NCBI RefSeq assembly: GCF_018860805.1
Contig: NZ_JAHKQR010000011.1
Coordinates: 1,398,740 to 1,462,739 of the forward strand
Length of the DNA: 64,000 nt
Direction of reading: 5' to 3'
Origin: Aestuariibacter sp. A3R04
Lineage (GTDB): Bacteria; Pseudomonadota; Gammaproteobacteria; Enterobacterales; Alteromonadaceae
Part shown: in pieces, positions 1-8,076 of the stretch
Numbering within the stretch: the stretch's first letter is position 1
Layout of the letters: every line of letters starts with the position of its first letter
Position numbers and translations under genes: made by a program
The notes under the pieces: generated by a model
Databases searched by the model: none
Told to the model about the DNA's origin: nothing
What the model saw: the letters and a program-made list of their open reading frames with translations, nothing else

Positions 1-200
1 GCAATAGTATGACACGATTTTTCTACACATACGCTTATTAATTCAATTTAATCTTGCCTCTCTTTCTAAAGATTACCTGATTAATTTCAACATCTTTGAG
101 CTTCGTAGGCAACATAAGCCTGGCTCTATTCTCCAGACGTCATGACACATTCAAAAGCCGGGGCATTTCTCACTTTAAATATAAAACGGCATATCGCGAC

Positions 201-217
201 TGCGACAATTTGTCACA
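201..217. promoter_or_regulatory. Near-perfect dyad upstream of copper receptor (candidate RegA-type operator)
   Basis: TGCGACAATTTGTCACA is an inverted repeat (TGYGACAA-T-TTGTCRCA) about 60 bases before the receptor start. GCGAC/GTCRC half-sites resemble those described for RegA/PrrA/ActR response regulators, and a RegA-like gene lies in the same gene run. The centre spacing is wrong for CRP. Which regulator binds is inference. Confidence 0.45.
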
Positions 218-277
218 TGTTGCCGACGCTTAACTCTGTATACACTACCGGCGCAATTCACGTTCAGGTAGTTTATT

Positions 278-2395
278 TTGAAATCTAATTCACTTTCACT
301 TTTTCTCCTCTGCGACTTGCTCATCGCAGCGCCAATATCGGCAAACGACGACCCTGTTGAAACCATAACCGTAACTACTCACGCGTCGACATCCAACAAC
401 CCGGAAGCCCTGCAAAAGCGACTGGCAGAGCTCGGCGTGGGATTTTCTCAGGCTGGTGGTGTATCTTCACTACCGGTAATGAATGGTATGATGGGTGATC
501 GCATTCAGTTACTCACTGATGGTGCTCCCATAACAGCTGCATGCGGCAATCAAATGAACCCGCCTTTATCCTATGTGTCATCAAACCAGGTAAAGACGAT
601 TTCCGTAATTCCAGGTATTTCACCAGTCAGTAGTGGTGGTGATAACATAGCCGGCGTTATCGAGGTATCAACCCTGGAGCCCGCATTCTCAGATTCAGAT
701 GACTTTTTATGGCAACAAGGCAATCTCGGCTACACCTATATGAGTAACGGCAACGGCAAGCGCATTCACGGTGATGCCACACTGGCCAGTGCTCAGTGGT
801 ACATTCGCTACAGTGGCGTCCGAACCGAATCAGAGAGCTACGACGATGGCCGGGGCGACAAAGTGTTAGACACTTTATACAAATCGACCAACCACGCTAT
901 TTCTGCTGGTTATCAAGATACAAAGCAACGCCTTCAACTCAAACTGACACGCCAGTCAATTCCTTACCAGGGCTTTCCCAATCAGTATATGGATATGACT
1001 GACAACAAAAGTATTGGCATACTGACCCGCTATGAACGTCAGTTTAATCGCGTTTCTCTCGATAGCGTCTTTAGCATTCTCAACGTCGACCATGAAATGG
1101 GCTTTTTCAGCGAAGAAAAAACGGGCACCATGCCAATGAATACCGACAGTCAGGACATAATGGCGAAATTTAAATGGCAACTTCCTGACTTTTTCGATGG
1201 TACTCTGCTGATCGGTCAGGAGTGGTATAAAAATACCCTGGACGATTGGTGGCCAGCGGTTGAAGGCTCTATGATGATGGGCCCCAATGATTACGTTAAC
1301 ATCAATAACGGCAAACGGGAGCGTACGGCAGCCTATATTGATTGGCTGTCAGCACAGGATCAGCAATGGACTTACCGTTTGGGAAGCAGACTTGAAAGGG
1401 TCACGACGAATACCGGCGACGTTCAGGCATATCAGAATGCAGATAACGGCATGGGTATGGATAACGGTATGATGAACATGGCTCCCATGGCAGGTATGAT
1501 GAGCAATAATGTTTCCGCAGCTGCAGACTTTAACAATACCGACAGAAAGCGTGATAACTGGTTACTCGATGTAGCGTTTTCGGCCACCCTTGCTGTCGCG
1601 GATGACCAGCAATTTGTTGTGGGTGTTGCCCGCAAAAACCGGGCTCCTAATCTTTATGAACGCTACAGTTGGGGTACTAGCGCAATGGCCACGTCAATGA
1701 TTGGTTGGTTTGGCGACGGCAACGGTTATATTGGCAACATCGATTTAGAGCCAGAAACCGCGTACACTGCGTCTTTCGCTTGGCAACAGAAAACTAGCAG
1801 CTGGCACACTAAAGTGGACGGTTGGTACACCCGAGCTAACGACTTTATTGACGCTACCGTCACGGGGACGTTTAATCGCACTGGCACCCCGGAAGGTGAA
1901 CGAAATACGCTCACCTTTACCAACCTCGATGCACGCTTATACGGCGTAAACCTTGAAGGGTCCCATATACTGTTGGAGCAAAATGGTCATCAGCTCGCCG
2001 TTTCTGACCTCTTTTCATGGCAAAATGGCGAGAGAACAGAAAGCGATGAAGATCTATACCAGATAGTACCAGTACAAAACCGTTTGCAACTCAATTACAC
2101 CTATCAACAGCTTAGCGCATCACTGGAGTGGCAATGGGTTGGAAACAAACACGATGTTGACGGTCGCCGCCGTGAAAACCCTACGGACGCCTATTCCTTG
2201 CTCAACGTGGATATGCATTACCAGTGGAATGATGTGTCCTTTCGGTTTACCATTCAAAACCTGATGAACGAATACTACGCACTCCCGCTAGGTGGCGTAA
2301 GTATTGCTGCCTTTAACGTCGAGCCCGACCGTGGCTTTAGTCAATTAGCTGGGGCGGGGCGTTCTGTCGATGTCGGCATGTCGGTGGCGTTTTAA
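278..2395 (+). CDS. oprC: TonB-dependent copper receptor, OprC/NosA type
   Basis: Outer-membrane TonB-dependent receptor of 705 residues. A signal peptide (about residues 1-22) is followed by a TonB-box-like segment near 27-33, a plug domain and a C-terminal beta-barrel. The best clue to substrate is Cys89-x3-Met93 (CGNQMNPPLSYV), which matches the Cys-x3-Met copper ligands known from Pseudomonas OprC. A Met-rich loop near residues 390-412 (many GM/NM pairs) also fits copper. The start is a TTG; the next in-frame Met is residue 68 and would remove the signal peptide. It is followed after 27 bases by a sensor kinase and response regulator, probably one transcript. A dyad about 60 bases upstream may be an operator. 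Confidence 0.88.
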   Translation: MKSNSLSLFLLCDLLIAAPISANDDPVETITVTTHASTSNNPEALQKRLAELGVGFSQAGGVSSLPVMNGMMGDRIQLLTDGAPITAACGNQMNPPLSYVSSNQVKTISVIPGISPVSSGGDNIAGVIEVSTLEPAFSDSDDFLWQQGNLGYTYMSNGNGKRIHGDATLASAQWYIRYSGVRTESESYDDGRGDKVLDTLYKSTNHAISAGYQDTKQRLQLKLTRQSIPYQGFPNQYMDMTDNKSIGILTRYERQFNRVSLDSVFSILNVDHEMGFFSEEKTGTMPMNTDSQDIMAKFKWQLPDFFDGTLLIGQEWYKNTLDDWWPAVEGSMMMGPNDYVNINNGKRERTAAYIDWLSAQDQQWTYRLGSRLERVTTNTGDVQAYQNADNGMGMDNGMMNMAPMAGMMSNNVSAAADFNNTDRKRDNWLLDVAFSATLAVADDQQFVVGVARKNRAPNLYERYSWGTSAMATSMIGWFGDGNGYIGNIDLEPETAYTASFAWQQKTSSWHTKVDGWYTRANDFIDATVTGTFNRTGTPEGERNTLTFTNLDARLYGVNLEGSHILLEQNGHQLAVSDLFSWQNGERTESDEDLYQIVPVQNRLQLNYTYQQLSASLEWQWVGNKHDVDGRRRENPTDAYSLLNVDMHYQWNDVSFRFTIQNLMNEYYALPLGGVSIAAFNVEPDRGFSQLAGAGRSVDVGMSVAF

Positions 2396-2422
2396 TGAAG
2401 CCTCTTTGCTCAGGTTTATACC

Positions 2423-3490
2423 TTGCTACTGTTACTCGTTACATTAATTAATCGAAAAAAGCCGCCTTCTTGGTGGCTTGCTTTTTTCTTTATCGCAGTG
2501 GAAATCACTGCGATGAACCTGCTTATCACCCAATTTGGTGCTGCTACCAATCCTTTTGCCATTATTTTACTCGTTCCTTTAGTAATAGGGTTAACGCTAC
2601 TTCCCCTGCTCCCCGCTGCAATAATTCTTTTGCTTAGTGTGGTATTACAACTGTCTCAACTCGCCACTGCGCCCGTAAGCCACGGCCACGCCATGGCTCA
2701 ACATGCCGCTGGTATGGTGTGGGGGTTTGTCATGACCAGCGTACTATTGGCAGCGGTAGTGGCATATTTCCGATGGCAATTAGCTCAGCGCGAAGGCAGC
2801 CTCAGACAGTTGCGAGAAAAGCAATTGCGGGACGAACAATTATTGGCTATTGGCACAGCTGCGGCACAGCTGACCCATGACACCGCCACTCCCGTTCAAA
2901 CGTTGAGTTTACTTATAGAGGAGTTTCTCGATACCGGTGACATTCGCTGCATTGAAGAAGCTAACGAACAAATTTCGCAGATGGCTCAAGCGTTGTCACA
3001 ATGGCGCGAAATTGCGAATGATGTACGTGAAAAGAAAACCACACAATATCAAAGCCATGATTTAGTAGACGCTTTAAAGCACACTTTGGCTCTTGCAAGG
3101 CCCGAGGCACAGATCATCTGGAAAACCGATGCGCCGCACATCTCTCTTACTGCAGATCGAACACTGCTTCCTGCTCTCAGCAACATTATAGTGAATGCCT
3201 GTGAAGCGCAGCCTGATGACAAAACCCATACCGTTACTGTGCACACCTATGCTCATGAGGGTGTTTGGTTTATGCGCGTAGACAACCCACTGTGGAAAGA
3301 CAGCAGTGTTTTTGTAACCGAATTGGGAACACAGTTTATGCGCAGTGATAAAGGCTACGGCATAGGCGCGGCTTTGAGTAACGCGACTATTGAGAAACTC
3401 AATGGTACAGTGAGCTGGCAACAGGTAACAGGTGCGACCGGCGCATCGCATATTCAAACAACGGTTTCTCTGCCAACAGACAATGACTAA
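2423..3490 (+). CDS. RegB/PrrB/ActS-like redox sensor histidine kinase
   Basis: Membrane sensor kinase of 355 residues. The N-terminal 120 residues form about four hydrophobic segments, followed by a coiled linker, an H-box with phospho-acceptor His152 (LTHDTATPVQ) and a C-terminal HATPase domain with a G-box (GYGIGAAL). Residues 39-45 (GAATNPF) match the GGxxNPF quinone-binding motif of RegB, which is the strongest reason for this assignment. I see no Cys at the place of the RegB redox-active cysteine; Cys174 lies further up the helix. The protein is shorter than typical RegB (about 420-460), with fewer membrane segments. The start is TTG because no in-frame ATG lies after the upstream stop. 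It overlaps the response regulator by 8 bases, so translation is probably coupled. Confidence 0.8.
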   Translation: MLLLLVTLINRKKPPSWWLAFFFIAVEITAMNLLITQFGAATNPFAIILLVPLVIGLTLLPLLPAAIILLLSVVLQLSQLATAPVSHGHAMAQHAAGMVWGFVMTSVLLAAVVAYFRWQLAQREGSLRQLREKQLRDEQLLAIGTAAAQLTHDTATPVQTLSLLIEEFLDTGDIRCIEEANEQISQMAQALSQWREIANDVREKKTTQYQSHDLVDALKHTLALARPEAQIIWKTDAPHISLTADRTLLPALSNIIVNACEAQPDDKTHTVTVHTYAHEGVWFMRVDNPLWKDSSVFVTELGTQFMRSDKGYGIGAALSNATIEKLNGTVSWQQVTGATGASHIQTTVSLPTDND

Positions 3491-4010
3491 CACTATTATA
3501 ATTATTGACGACGACCCACGTTTTTCATCGGTTTTAGCAAGACGCTTTGAAAAAGAAGCTGCCTGTGAAGTATTGTGTTACGAAAGTGCTAAAGCTGCTT
3601 TGCGTGAACCCATACCAGGAGCATTGTGTATTCTGCTCGACATGATGCTGGGCAACAGTGAGATTGGCTTGACCTATATTGAAGCGCTAAAAACCTCTTA
3701 CCAGCCCAAACACCTCATAATCATGACAGGATACGCCAGTATCCCCACTACCGTTGAAGCTATCAAGAAAGGCGCGACAGACTATCTGACCAAGCCTGTT
3801 GCGTTCGCGACGCTTTACAACAAACTGTTCGACCATGCCCCTGCGACAGAGGCATCACTCAAACCCATGACCCCTGCACAAGCGGAATGGGAACACATTC
3901 AACGTATTCTCCACGACAACAATGGCAATATATCTGCCACTGCCAAGGTATTGGGAATGCATCGCCGCACCCTGCAAAGAAAGCTGTTAAAATTGTCGCC
4001 CAACCGCTAA
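3483..4010 (+). CDS. RegA/PrrA/ActR-like response regulator
   Basis: Two-domain response regulator of 175 residues: a receiver with acidic pocket Asp9-11, phospho-acceptor Asp53 and conserved Lys in LTKPVAF, joined by a short linker to a Fis-type helix-turn-helix ending MHRRTLQRKL, the signature of the RegA/PrrA/ActR family. The ATG at 3483 overlaps the kinase stop by 8 bases and is preferred over an upstream in-frame GTG (3432) inside the kinase gene. It is the likely partner of the RegB-like kinase. In other proteobacteria such pairs control redox-responsive genes. Here the same gene run encodes a copper receptor, so copper uptake for oxidases is a plausible output. The 3' end overlaps the convergent hybrid kinase by 24 bases. 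Confidence 0.85.
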   Translation: MTNTIIIIDDDPRFSSVLARRFEKEAACEVLCYESAKAALREPIPGALCILLDMMLGNSEIGLTYIEALKTSYQPKHLIIMTGYASIPTTVEAIKKGATDYLTKPVAFATLYNKLFDHAPATEASLKPMTPAQAEWEHIQRILHDNNGNISATAKVLGMHRRTLQRKLLKLSPNR

Positions 4011-6848
4011 CCACCTGGCAATAAGTGTACGCAAATCATTTTGCCTGCACGGTTTACTAAGATGATCACTCATACCACTTGCCAGGGCCTTTTCTTTATC
4101 CTCCACCATCGCCGCTGCCGTGAGCGCAATAATCGGTAGCGTATGCCCAAGTGCACGTATTTGCCGGGTCGCCTCATAACCATCCATAACCGGCATCTGA
4201 ATATCCATTAACACCAGATCGTATTGATGACGGCGAACTTCTCCCACCGCTAACGCACCGTTTTCAGCAAGAGTAACAGACAAACCAAGCAAACGAAGCT
4301 GTTCACTAATGACTTCTTGATTGATTTCGTTGTCTTCTACCAATAACACTTTACCGTGCAATTGTTGTTCAGCCCCGCACTGAACATGGGCCCGCATTCG
4401 ACGATAGGTATCAATGTCTTCCTTGGCCGCCAGTCTAACAGGTAGCCTCACTTTAAACGTGGTGCCAAGCCCCTCGGTGCTGTTTACACAAATGTCTCCA
4501 TTCATGGCTTCAACCAAACGGTAACTGATCGCCATGCCGAGGCCGGTGCCACCAAACTTTCGGCTGGTGGATGAATCAGCCTGAGTAAAAGCAGTGAACA
4601 CCGTATTCACCTGTGCGGTAGACATGCCGATCCCCGTATCCTTTACCGACACAACCACATCACCTGTGTTTTTTGACGTGTGATTAAATCGACTTGTGAA
4701 TATTACTTCTCCCTCGTTGGTAAATTTCACTGCATTGCTCAACAGATTCATCAATATCTGTTTCATTCGCAGTGAATCTCCAATGAACCAGACCTGCATA
4801 CCCTTTTCAAAACGAAATGACAACGACACACCTTTGCTTTTTGCTTGTTCCGAAAATAAATCTCTGAGTTGGTCAATGACATCCCGAAACGAGAAGACGC
4901 TGTCATCCAGGAGCAGTTTCTTAGCCTCAATTTTAGAAAAGTCGAGAATATCGTTGATGATGGCCAGTAACAACTCACCAGAATGGTTAATTTTTTTAAA
5001 TTTATCTGAGAATGTATCAGGTGGCGCCTGACTGAGACCCAGCCGACTTAAACCTAAGATCGCATTTAGCGGCGTGCGAATTTCATGACTCATATTGGCC
5101 AAAAACTCACTTTTCGCCTGATTTGACTGCTCAGCCTCTTTGACTGCTTCCGCTTGCGCTTTTTCCGACCGTACTAAACGCTCATTCACCTTAGTTAAAT
5201 CATGAGTGCGTTTTTTTACCTGATATTCTATTTCATCGGTATGACCAGCCATAATCAATACAAACCACCCTAATAAACCGGCAAACAGAAATGCACCTGC
5301 CAGTAACAAATGAACGCCCCACGGCTGATAGAGAAAGTTTGATCGATTCACCTGCATCAATTGCCAATGGTGCCCCCCAACGGGGATCCGCCGATTTTCA
5401 ATTAATGTGAAGGTGGAAGATGAGGTGAGTTCTGTATCTGTGCTTTGTTGCCACTTTTTCATGAGTGTGGAGGCTTGAGTTATTGATAAATTACGTGAGT
5501 ACAAAACGGCTTGCTCACCGTCAACGTCAGGAGCGAACAATAACACGCCGGTTTGGCTCAACAGGTTGCCGCCGAAGGCTTTTTCAACCAAATCAGTGAC
5601 CAAAATTATCCCTGTTGCATAACCCGAATGATCAGAGAGCGGAAGCTGGCCCGCAGGCTGGAAAAACAGGACTCCAGGTTCTTCCTGCGTGTCCTGCACC
5701 AGAGAAACAGGCGCTGTGGGAAAAAGTTCGTGGGAACGCCACGCATGCTCCAGTGCTTTTCGTCGAAGAGGATGGGAATAGACGTCTAGCCCCAGCGCTC
5801 TGATATTATCAGTCAACGGCTCAACATAGGACACAATGACGTGAGTGTCAGCAGGCTGAATTGGGACAATATGACTGTTTTCATCAAAACTACGAACAGA
5901 GAAATCTACCCCATCAAGCATTTCGTACACCGCTTTATACCTGGTTTCAAATGCGGCTAGATCTTTCTCCTGCAGTCGCTCGTTCCACGACAAACCAGCC
6001 AGCGCCGGATTTCTAGTCAACAGGGTTCTGCTGAACACACTAAACTCTTCAGGCGTCACAATTTTCTGAATGCGTATAAAACCGGCCACACTTTCTAGTA
6101 CATCGCCTATTTTATCAATTTGTGCGTTTAGCGCGCTCTCGAGCACATCAGTATTAACCCGAAGCTCTTCTCTGTGCTTTCCCCGCTCGGTATTGGTGAC
6201 CATTACTCCGAGCAACGATGTGCAAAGCATAATGGTGATTAAAGCATAAAGCACCAAACGGCCCTTAGGCACGTTTACTGCTAATTTTTTAGGCGCTAAC
6301 ACTAATAGCCAGGGTACGGCAAATACCACGCCGATGGCATCACCCACATACCAACTCACCCAATTGCGCATCCAGGCGTCGTCGCTTAATACGCCCAGAT
6401 ACCACAAAAAAATATTGCTTATCGTGGCGTTTGTCAGTGAGCTCAACACGCCACAAAATAAGAGGAACTTTGCCACCATGCCAGGTCGTGCAAGGTTGAT
6501 AGGGCCAGAGATTGACGATAAGAAGAGGGCTCTTCCCACCGCCGCTTGGCAGGCCGCAAAAAAGCCCATCATCGACGAATTAAATACTGAAACATCGACA
6601 TTCAGGTAATTCGCCGAAACAATCACATTCAGTACCGCAGCGCCCAGGACGATGCCCGGCAAGGCAATATAACCCCGCAGCAATGTCGCTAATATAGCCA
6701 GCCCAGCAGAAGGCCATACCACGGTGGCATAACCAGGAGGTATGGCCGCCCAAAAACTGAGCAAACCCAGCAACACATAGCCTGTAGCGAGTAACAGAGT
6801 AAAAGGTAGAAAACCGGAAAATACGCGGTGCATTGCTGACGCCGACAA
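3987..6848 (-). CDS. Hybrid sensor histidine kinase (MASE1-CHASE-HisKA-HATPase-REC)
   Basis: A 953-residue membrane hybrid kinase. An N-terminal MASE1 membrane domain (about 1-215, several hydrophobic helices) precedes a periplasmic CHASE domain (about 230-440, with the LSWNERL motif), a further membrane helix (about 511-535), a coiled coil, HisKA with His588 (MSHEIRTPLN), HATPase (NLLSNAVKFT, G-boxes DTGIGM and GGTGLGM) and a C-terminal receiver with Asp882 (LVLMDIQMP). There is no HPt domain, so a separate phosphotransfer protein would be needed for a relay. It is convergent with, and overlaps by 24 bases, the RegA-like gene. The signal is unknown; CHASE domains usually bind small molecules. 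An inverted repeat lies 66-87 bases upstream of its start. Confidence 0.9.
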   Translation of the reverse strand: MSASAMHRVFSGFLPFTLLLATGYVLLGLLSFWAAIPPGYATVVWPSAGLAILATLLRGYIALPGIVLGAAVLNVIVSANYLNVDVSVFNSSMMGFFAACQAAVGRALFLSSISGPINLARPGMVAKFLLFCGVLSSLTNATISNIFLWYLGVLSDDAWMRNWVSWYVGDAIGVVFAVPWLLVLAPKKLAVNVPKGRLVLYALITIMLCTSLLGVMVTNTERGKHREELRVNTDVLESALNAQIDKIGDVLESVAGFIRIQKIVTPEEFSVFSRTLLTRNPALAGLSWNERLQEKDLAAFETRYKAVYEMLDGVDFSVRSFDENSHIVPIQPADTHVIVSYVEPLTDNIRALGLDVYSHPLRRKALEHAWRSHELFPTAPVSLVQDTQEEPGVLFFQPAGQLPLSDHSGYATGIILVTDLVEKAFGGNLLSQTGVLLFAPDVDGEQAVLYSRNLSITQASTLMKKWQQSTDTELTSSSTFTLIENRRIPVGGHHWQLMQVNRSNFLYQPWGVHLLLAGAFLFAGLLGWFVLIMAGHTDEIEYQVKKRTHDLTKVNERLVRSEKAQAEAVKEAEQSNQAKSEFLANMSHEIRTPLNAILGLSRLGLSQAPPDTFSDKFKKINHSGELLLAIINDILDFSKIEAKKLLLDDSVFSFRDVIDQLRDLFSEQAKSKGVSLSFRFEKGMQVWFIGDSLRMKQILMNLLSNAVKFTNEGEVIFTSRFNHTSKNTGDVVVSVKDTGIGMSTAQVNTVFTAFTQADSSTSRKFGGTGLGMAISYRLVEAMNGDICVNSTEGLGTTFKVRLPVRLAAKEDIDTYRRMRAHVQCGAEQQLHGKVLLVEDNEINQEVISEQLRLLGLSVTLAENGALAVGEVRRHQYDLVLMDIQMPVMDGYEATRQIRALGHTLPIIALTAAAMVEDKEKALASGMSDHLSKPCRQNDLRTLIARWLAVGRQF

Positions 6849-6913
6849 ATTAACACTCCTGATGTTCGCCCTGGCTATGCAGTGGTCAATGAAATATCAA
6901 TCATAGCTTATCT

Positions 6914-6935
6914 GATTTCATTACCCTATGAAATC
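6914..6935. promoter_or_regulatory. Inverted repeat upstream of hybrid kinase
   Basis: GATTTCAT, 6-base spacer, ATGAAATC: a perfect 8-base dyad in the leader of the hybrid kinase gene. It has no T-run, so an operator is more likely than a terminator. The binding protein is unknown. Confidence 0.35.
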
Positions 6936-7048
6936 GGTCTGAAAATCATATTTTTATGACAAATTTATACTGCAGGCGAACCATGTGAGACAGGATGCAC
7001 TTGTGTGCTGCTGAAATAAGTATCGGCCCCCTTATCCCAACTACAGTG

Positions 7049-7386
7049 TCATCGCAATTTTATTTTTAGCCCACGCTCAACAGCTGAGGCTATCAAACTC
7101 ATACCTATTGACATACGGCGATCAGATACGTTTAGCATGGGAATCAGAGAGTCAGACATACAACGGAATGTACCCGACAACCTGCGAGGTGGTGTGGGCG
7201 CGCAATACACTTTATTGGTTTCGTCATCTAATCGAAAAGGAAGCCTCAGTGCCGACCCGATGGCAGCCGGCTGAGGCCGTTTCGGCTGCGCTGGTTGGAT
7301 CTGATACCGCCATTCCGCTTGTGTCCTGGAGGTTATGGCAGTATCCAACGCTTCGAAGAATAACCTCTACCAAATTAAAACGTTAA
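7049..7386. other. Uncertain coding region with opposed open frames
   Basis: Two overlapping open frames occupy this stretch: 99 codons on the minus strand (7348 to 7049, TTG start) and 92 codons on the plus strand (7108 to 7386). I recognise neither. Neither has a convincing ribosome binding site. The minus-strand frame has Arg/Pro-rich composition and lies 34 bases downstream of the small membrane ORF on the same strand, so it could be co-transcribed or a decayed gene. The rest of 6849-7382 holds only the dyad at 6914-6935. Confidence 0.25.
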
Positions 7387-7508
7387 ATATTCACAACCAA
7401 ATTGAGCTCAACGATAAGAAGAACCATTAAACCGGCTGCAAAACAATATAGAACTGGGTCGGTCAGCACACTCTGAAGATACTGTTTACATTTTTGAATT
7501 GAAGTCAT
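7383..7508 (-). CDS. Small single-pass membrane protein (41 aa)
   Basis: A short ORF of 41 codons. The ATG at 7508 is preceded by AGGAG (7517-7521) at an 8-base spacing, a good ribosome binding site. The first 18 residues are polar with Lys/Gln (MTSIQKCKQYLQ), then one hydrophobic segment (about residues 19-39) runs almost to the end. I do not recognise the family. It lies upstream of, and divergent from, the copper resistance genes, so it could be an unrelated stress membrane peptide or a copper-linked one. Coding status rests on the ribosome binding site and the clean membrane segment. Confidence 0.5.
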   Translation of the reverse strand: MTSIQKCKQYLQSVLTDPVLYCFAAGLMVLLIVELNLVVNI

Positions 7509-7665
7509 TATGTTAACTCCTGTGACTGTACACAAATTCTACCACCCATTTACAATTTTTAAACATTATTCTTTAGTTTGCAATTTTTTCGCGAAAATAT
7601 ATGGGCGACTTGCCTGCAAAGCCAAATTGCACTAGCCTAACGTGGTCTAAATCGTGTGGTTCGAA

Positions 7666-8016
7666 ATGAAACAAGCCATTTTTCTTCTTATTGCTATAGT
7701 CTCTTTTCTGGTCAATCAGGCTTCGGAAGCGCACGGTATTTCCGTTGACCAAGGGAAACACGATCATATTGGCAATCACGCCACAGCGTCTCACGCAGTG
7801 CATCATCACGAAATGTCATCAGTTTCTGACGATACAAATTGCTGCGCTGAACAGTGCGAATGTTCCACTATTTTATGTCACGCTCAGACCGCCGCGGCAT
7901 TGATGTACCAGTACGCGACTTTCTCTCGCACCAGTCAATCTTTGCATTGGCAAACACATGACGCCGAGCCGAAACATCTCACGTCATCCCTCTTCCGACC
8001 GCCTAAGTTGTCCTGA
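7666..8016 (+). CDS. Secreted His/Cys-rich protein upstream of copA
   Basis: A 116-residue protein with a signal peptide (MKQAIFLLIAIVSF... cut near residue 23-24) and a mature part rich in His and Cys: a run HAVHHHEM followed by CCAEQCECSTILC. This looks like a periplasmic metal-binding protein; similar small ORFs (DUF2946-like) commonly precede copA in proteobacteria. I chose the ATG at 7666 because it gives a compact signal peptide; a GTG at 7654 would add four residues. It is 60 bases upstream of copA in the same direction, probably the first gene of a cop operon. No known enzyme motif is visible. Confidence 0.7.
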   Translation: MKQAIFLLIAIVSFLVNQASEAHGISVDQGKHDHIGNHATASHAVHHHEMSSVSDDTNCCAEQCECSTILCHAQTAAALMYQYATFSRTSQSLHWQTHDAEPKHLTSSLFRPPKLS

Positions 8017-8076
8017 CATCCCCCATTAGCCACGCGTTGGCTCATCGTTAAATTTTGGTTATTCAGAGGATTTGTC

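Noticed and set aside
201-217. CRP site reading of the dyad
   Set aside because: The half-sites are separated by 7, not 6, bases and one half has C instead of T.
3074-3493. 139-codon minus-strand frame inside the RegB-like kinase gene
   Set aside because: Shadow of a well-supported gene; no family features.
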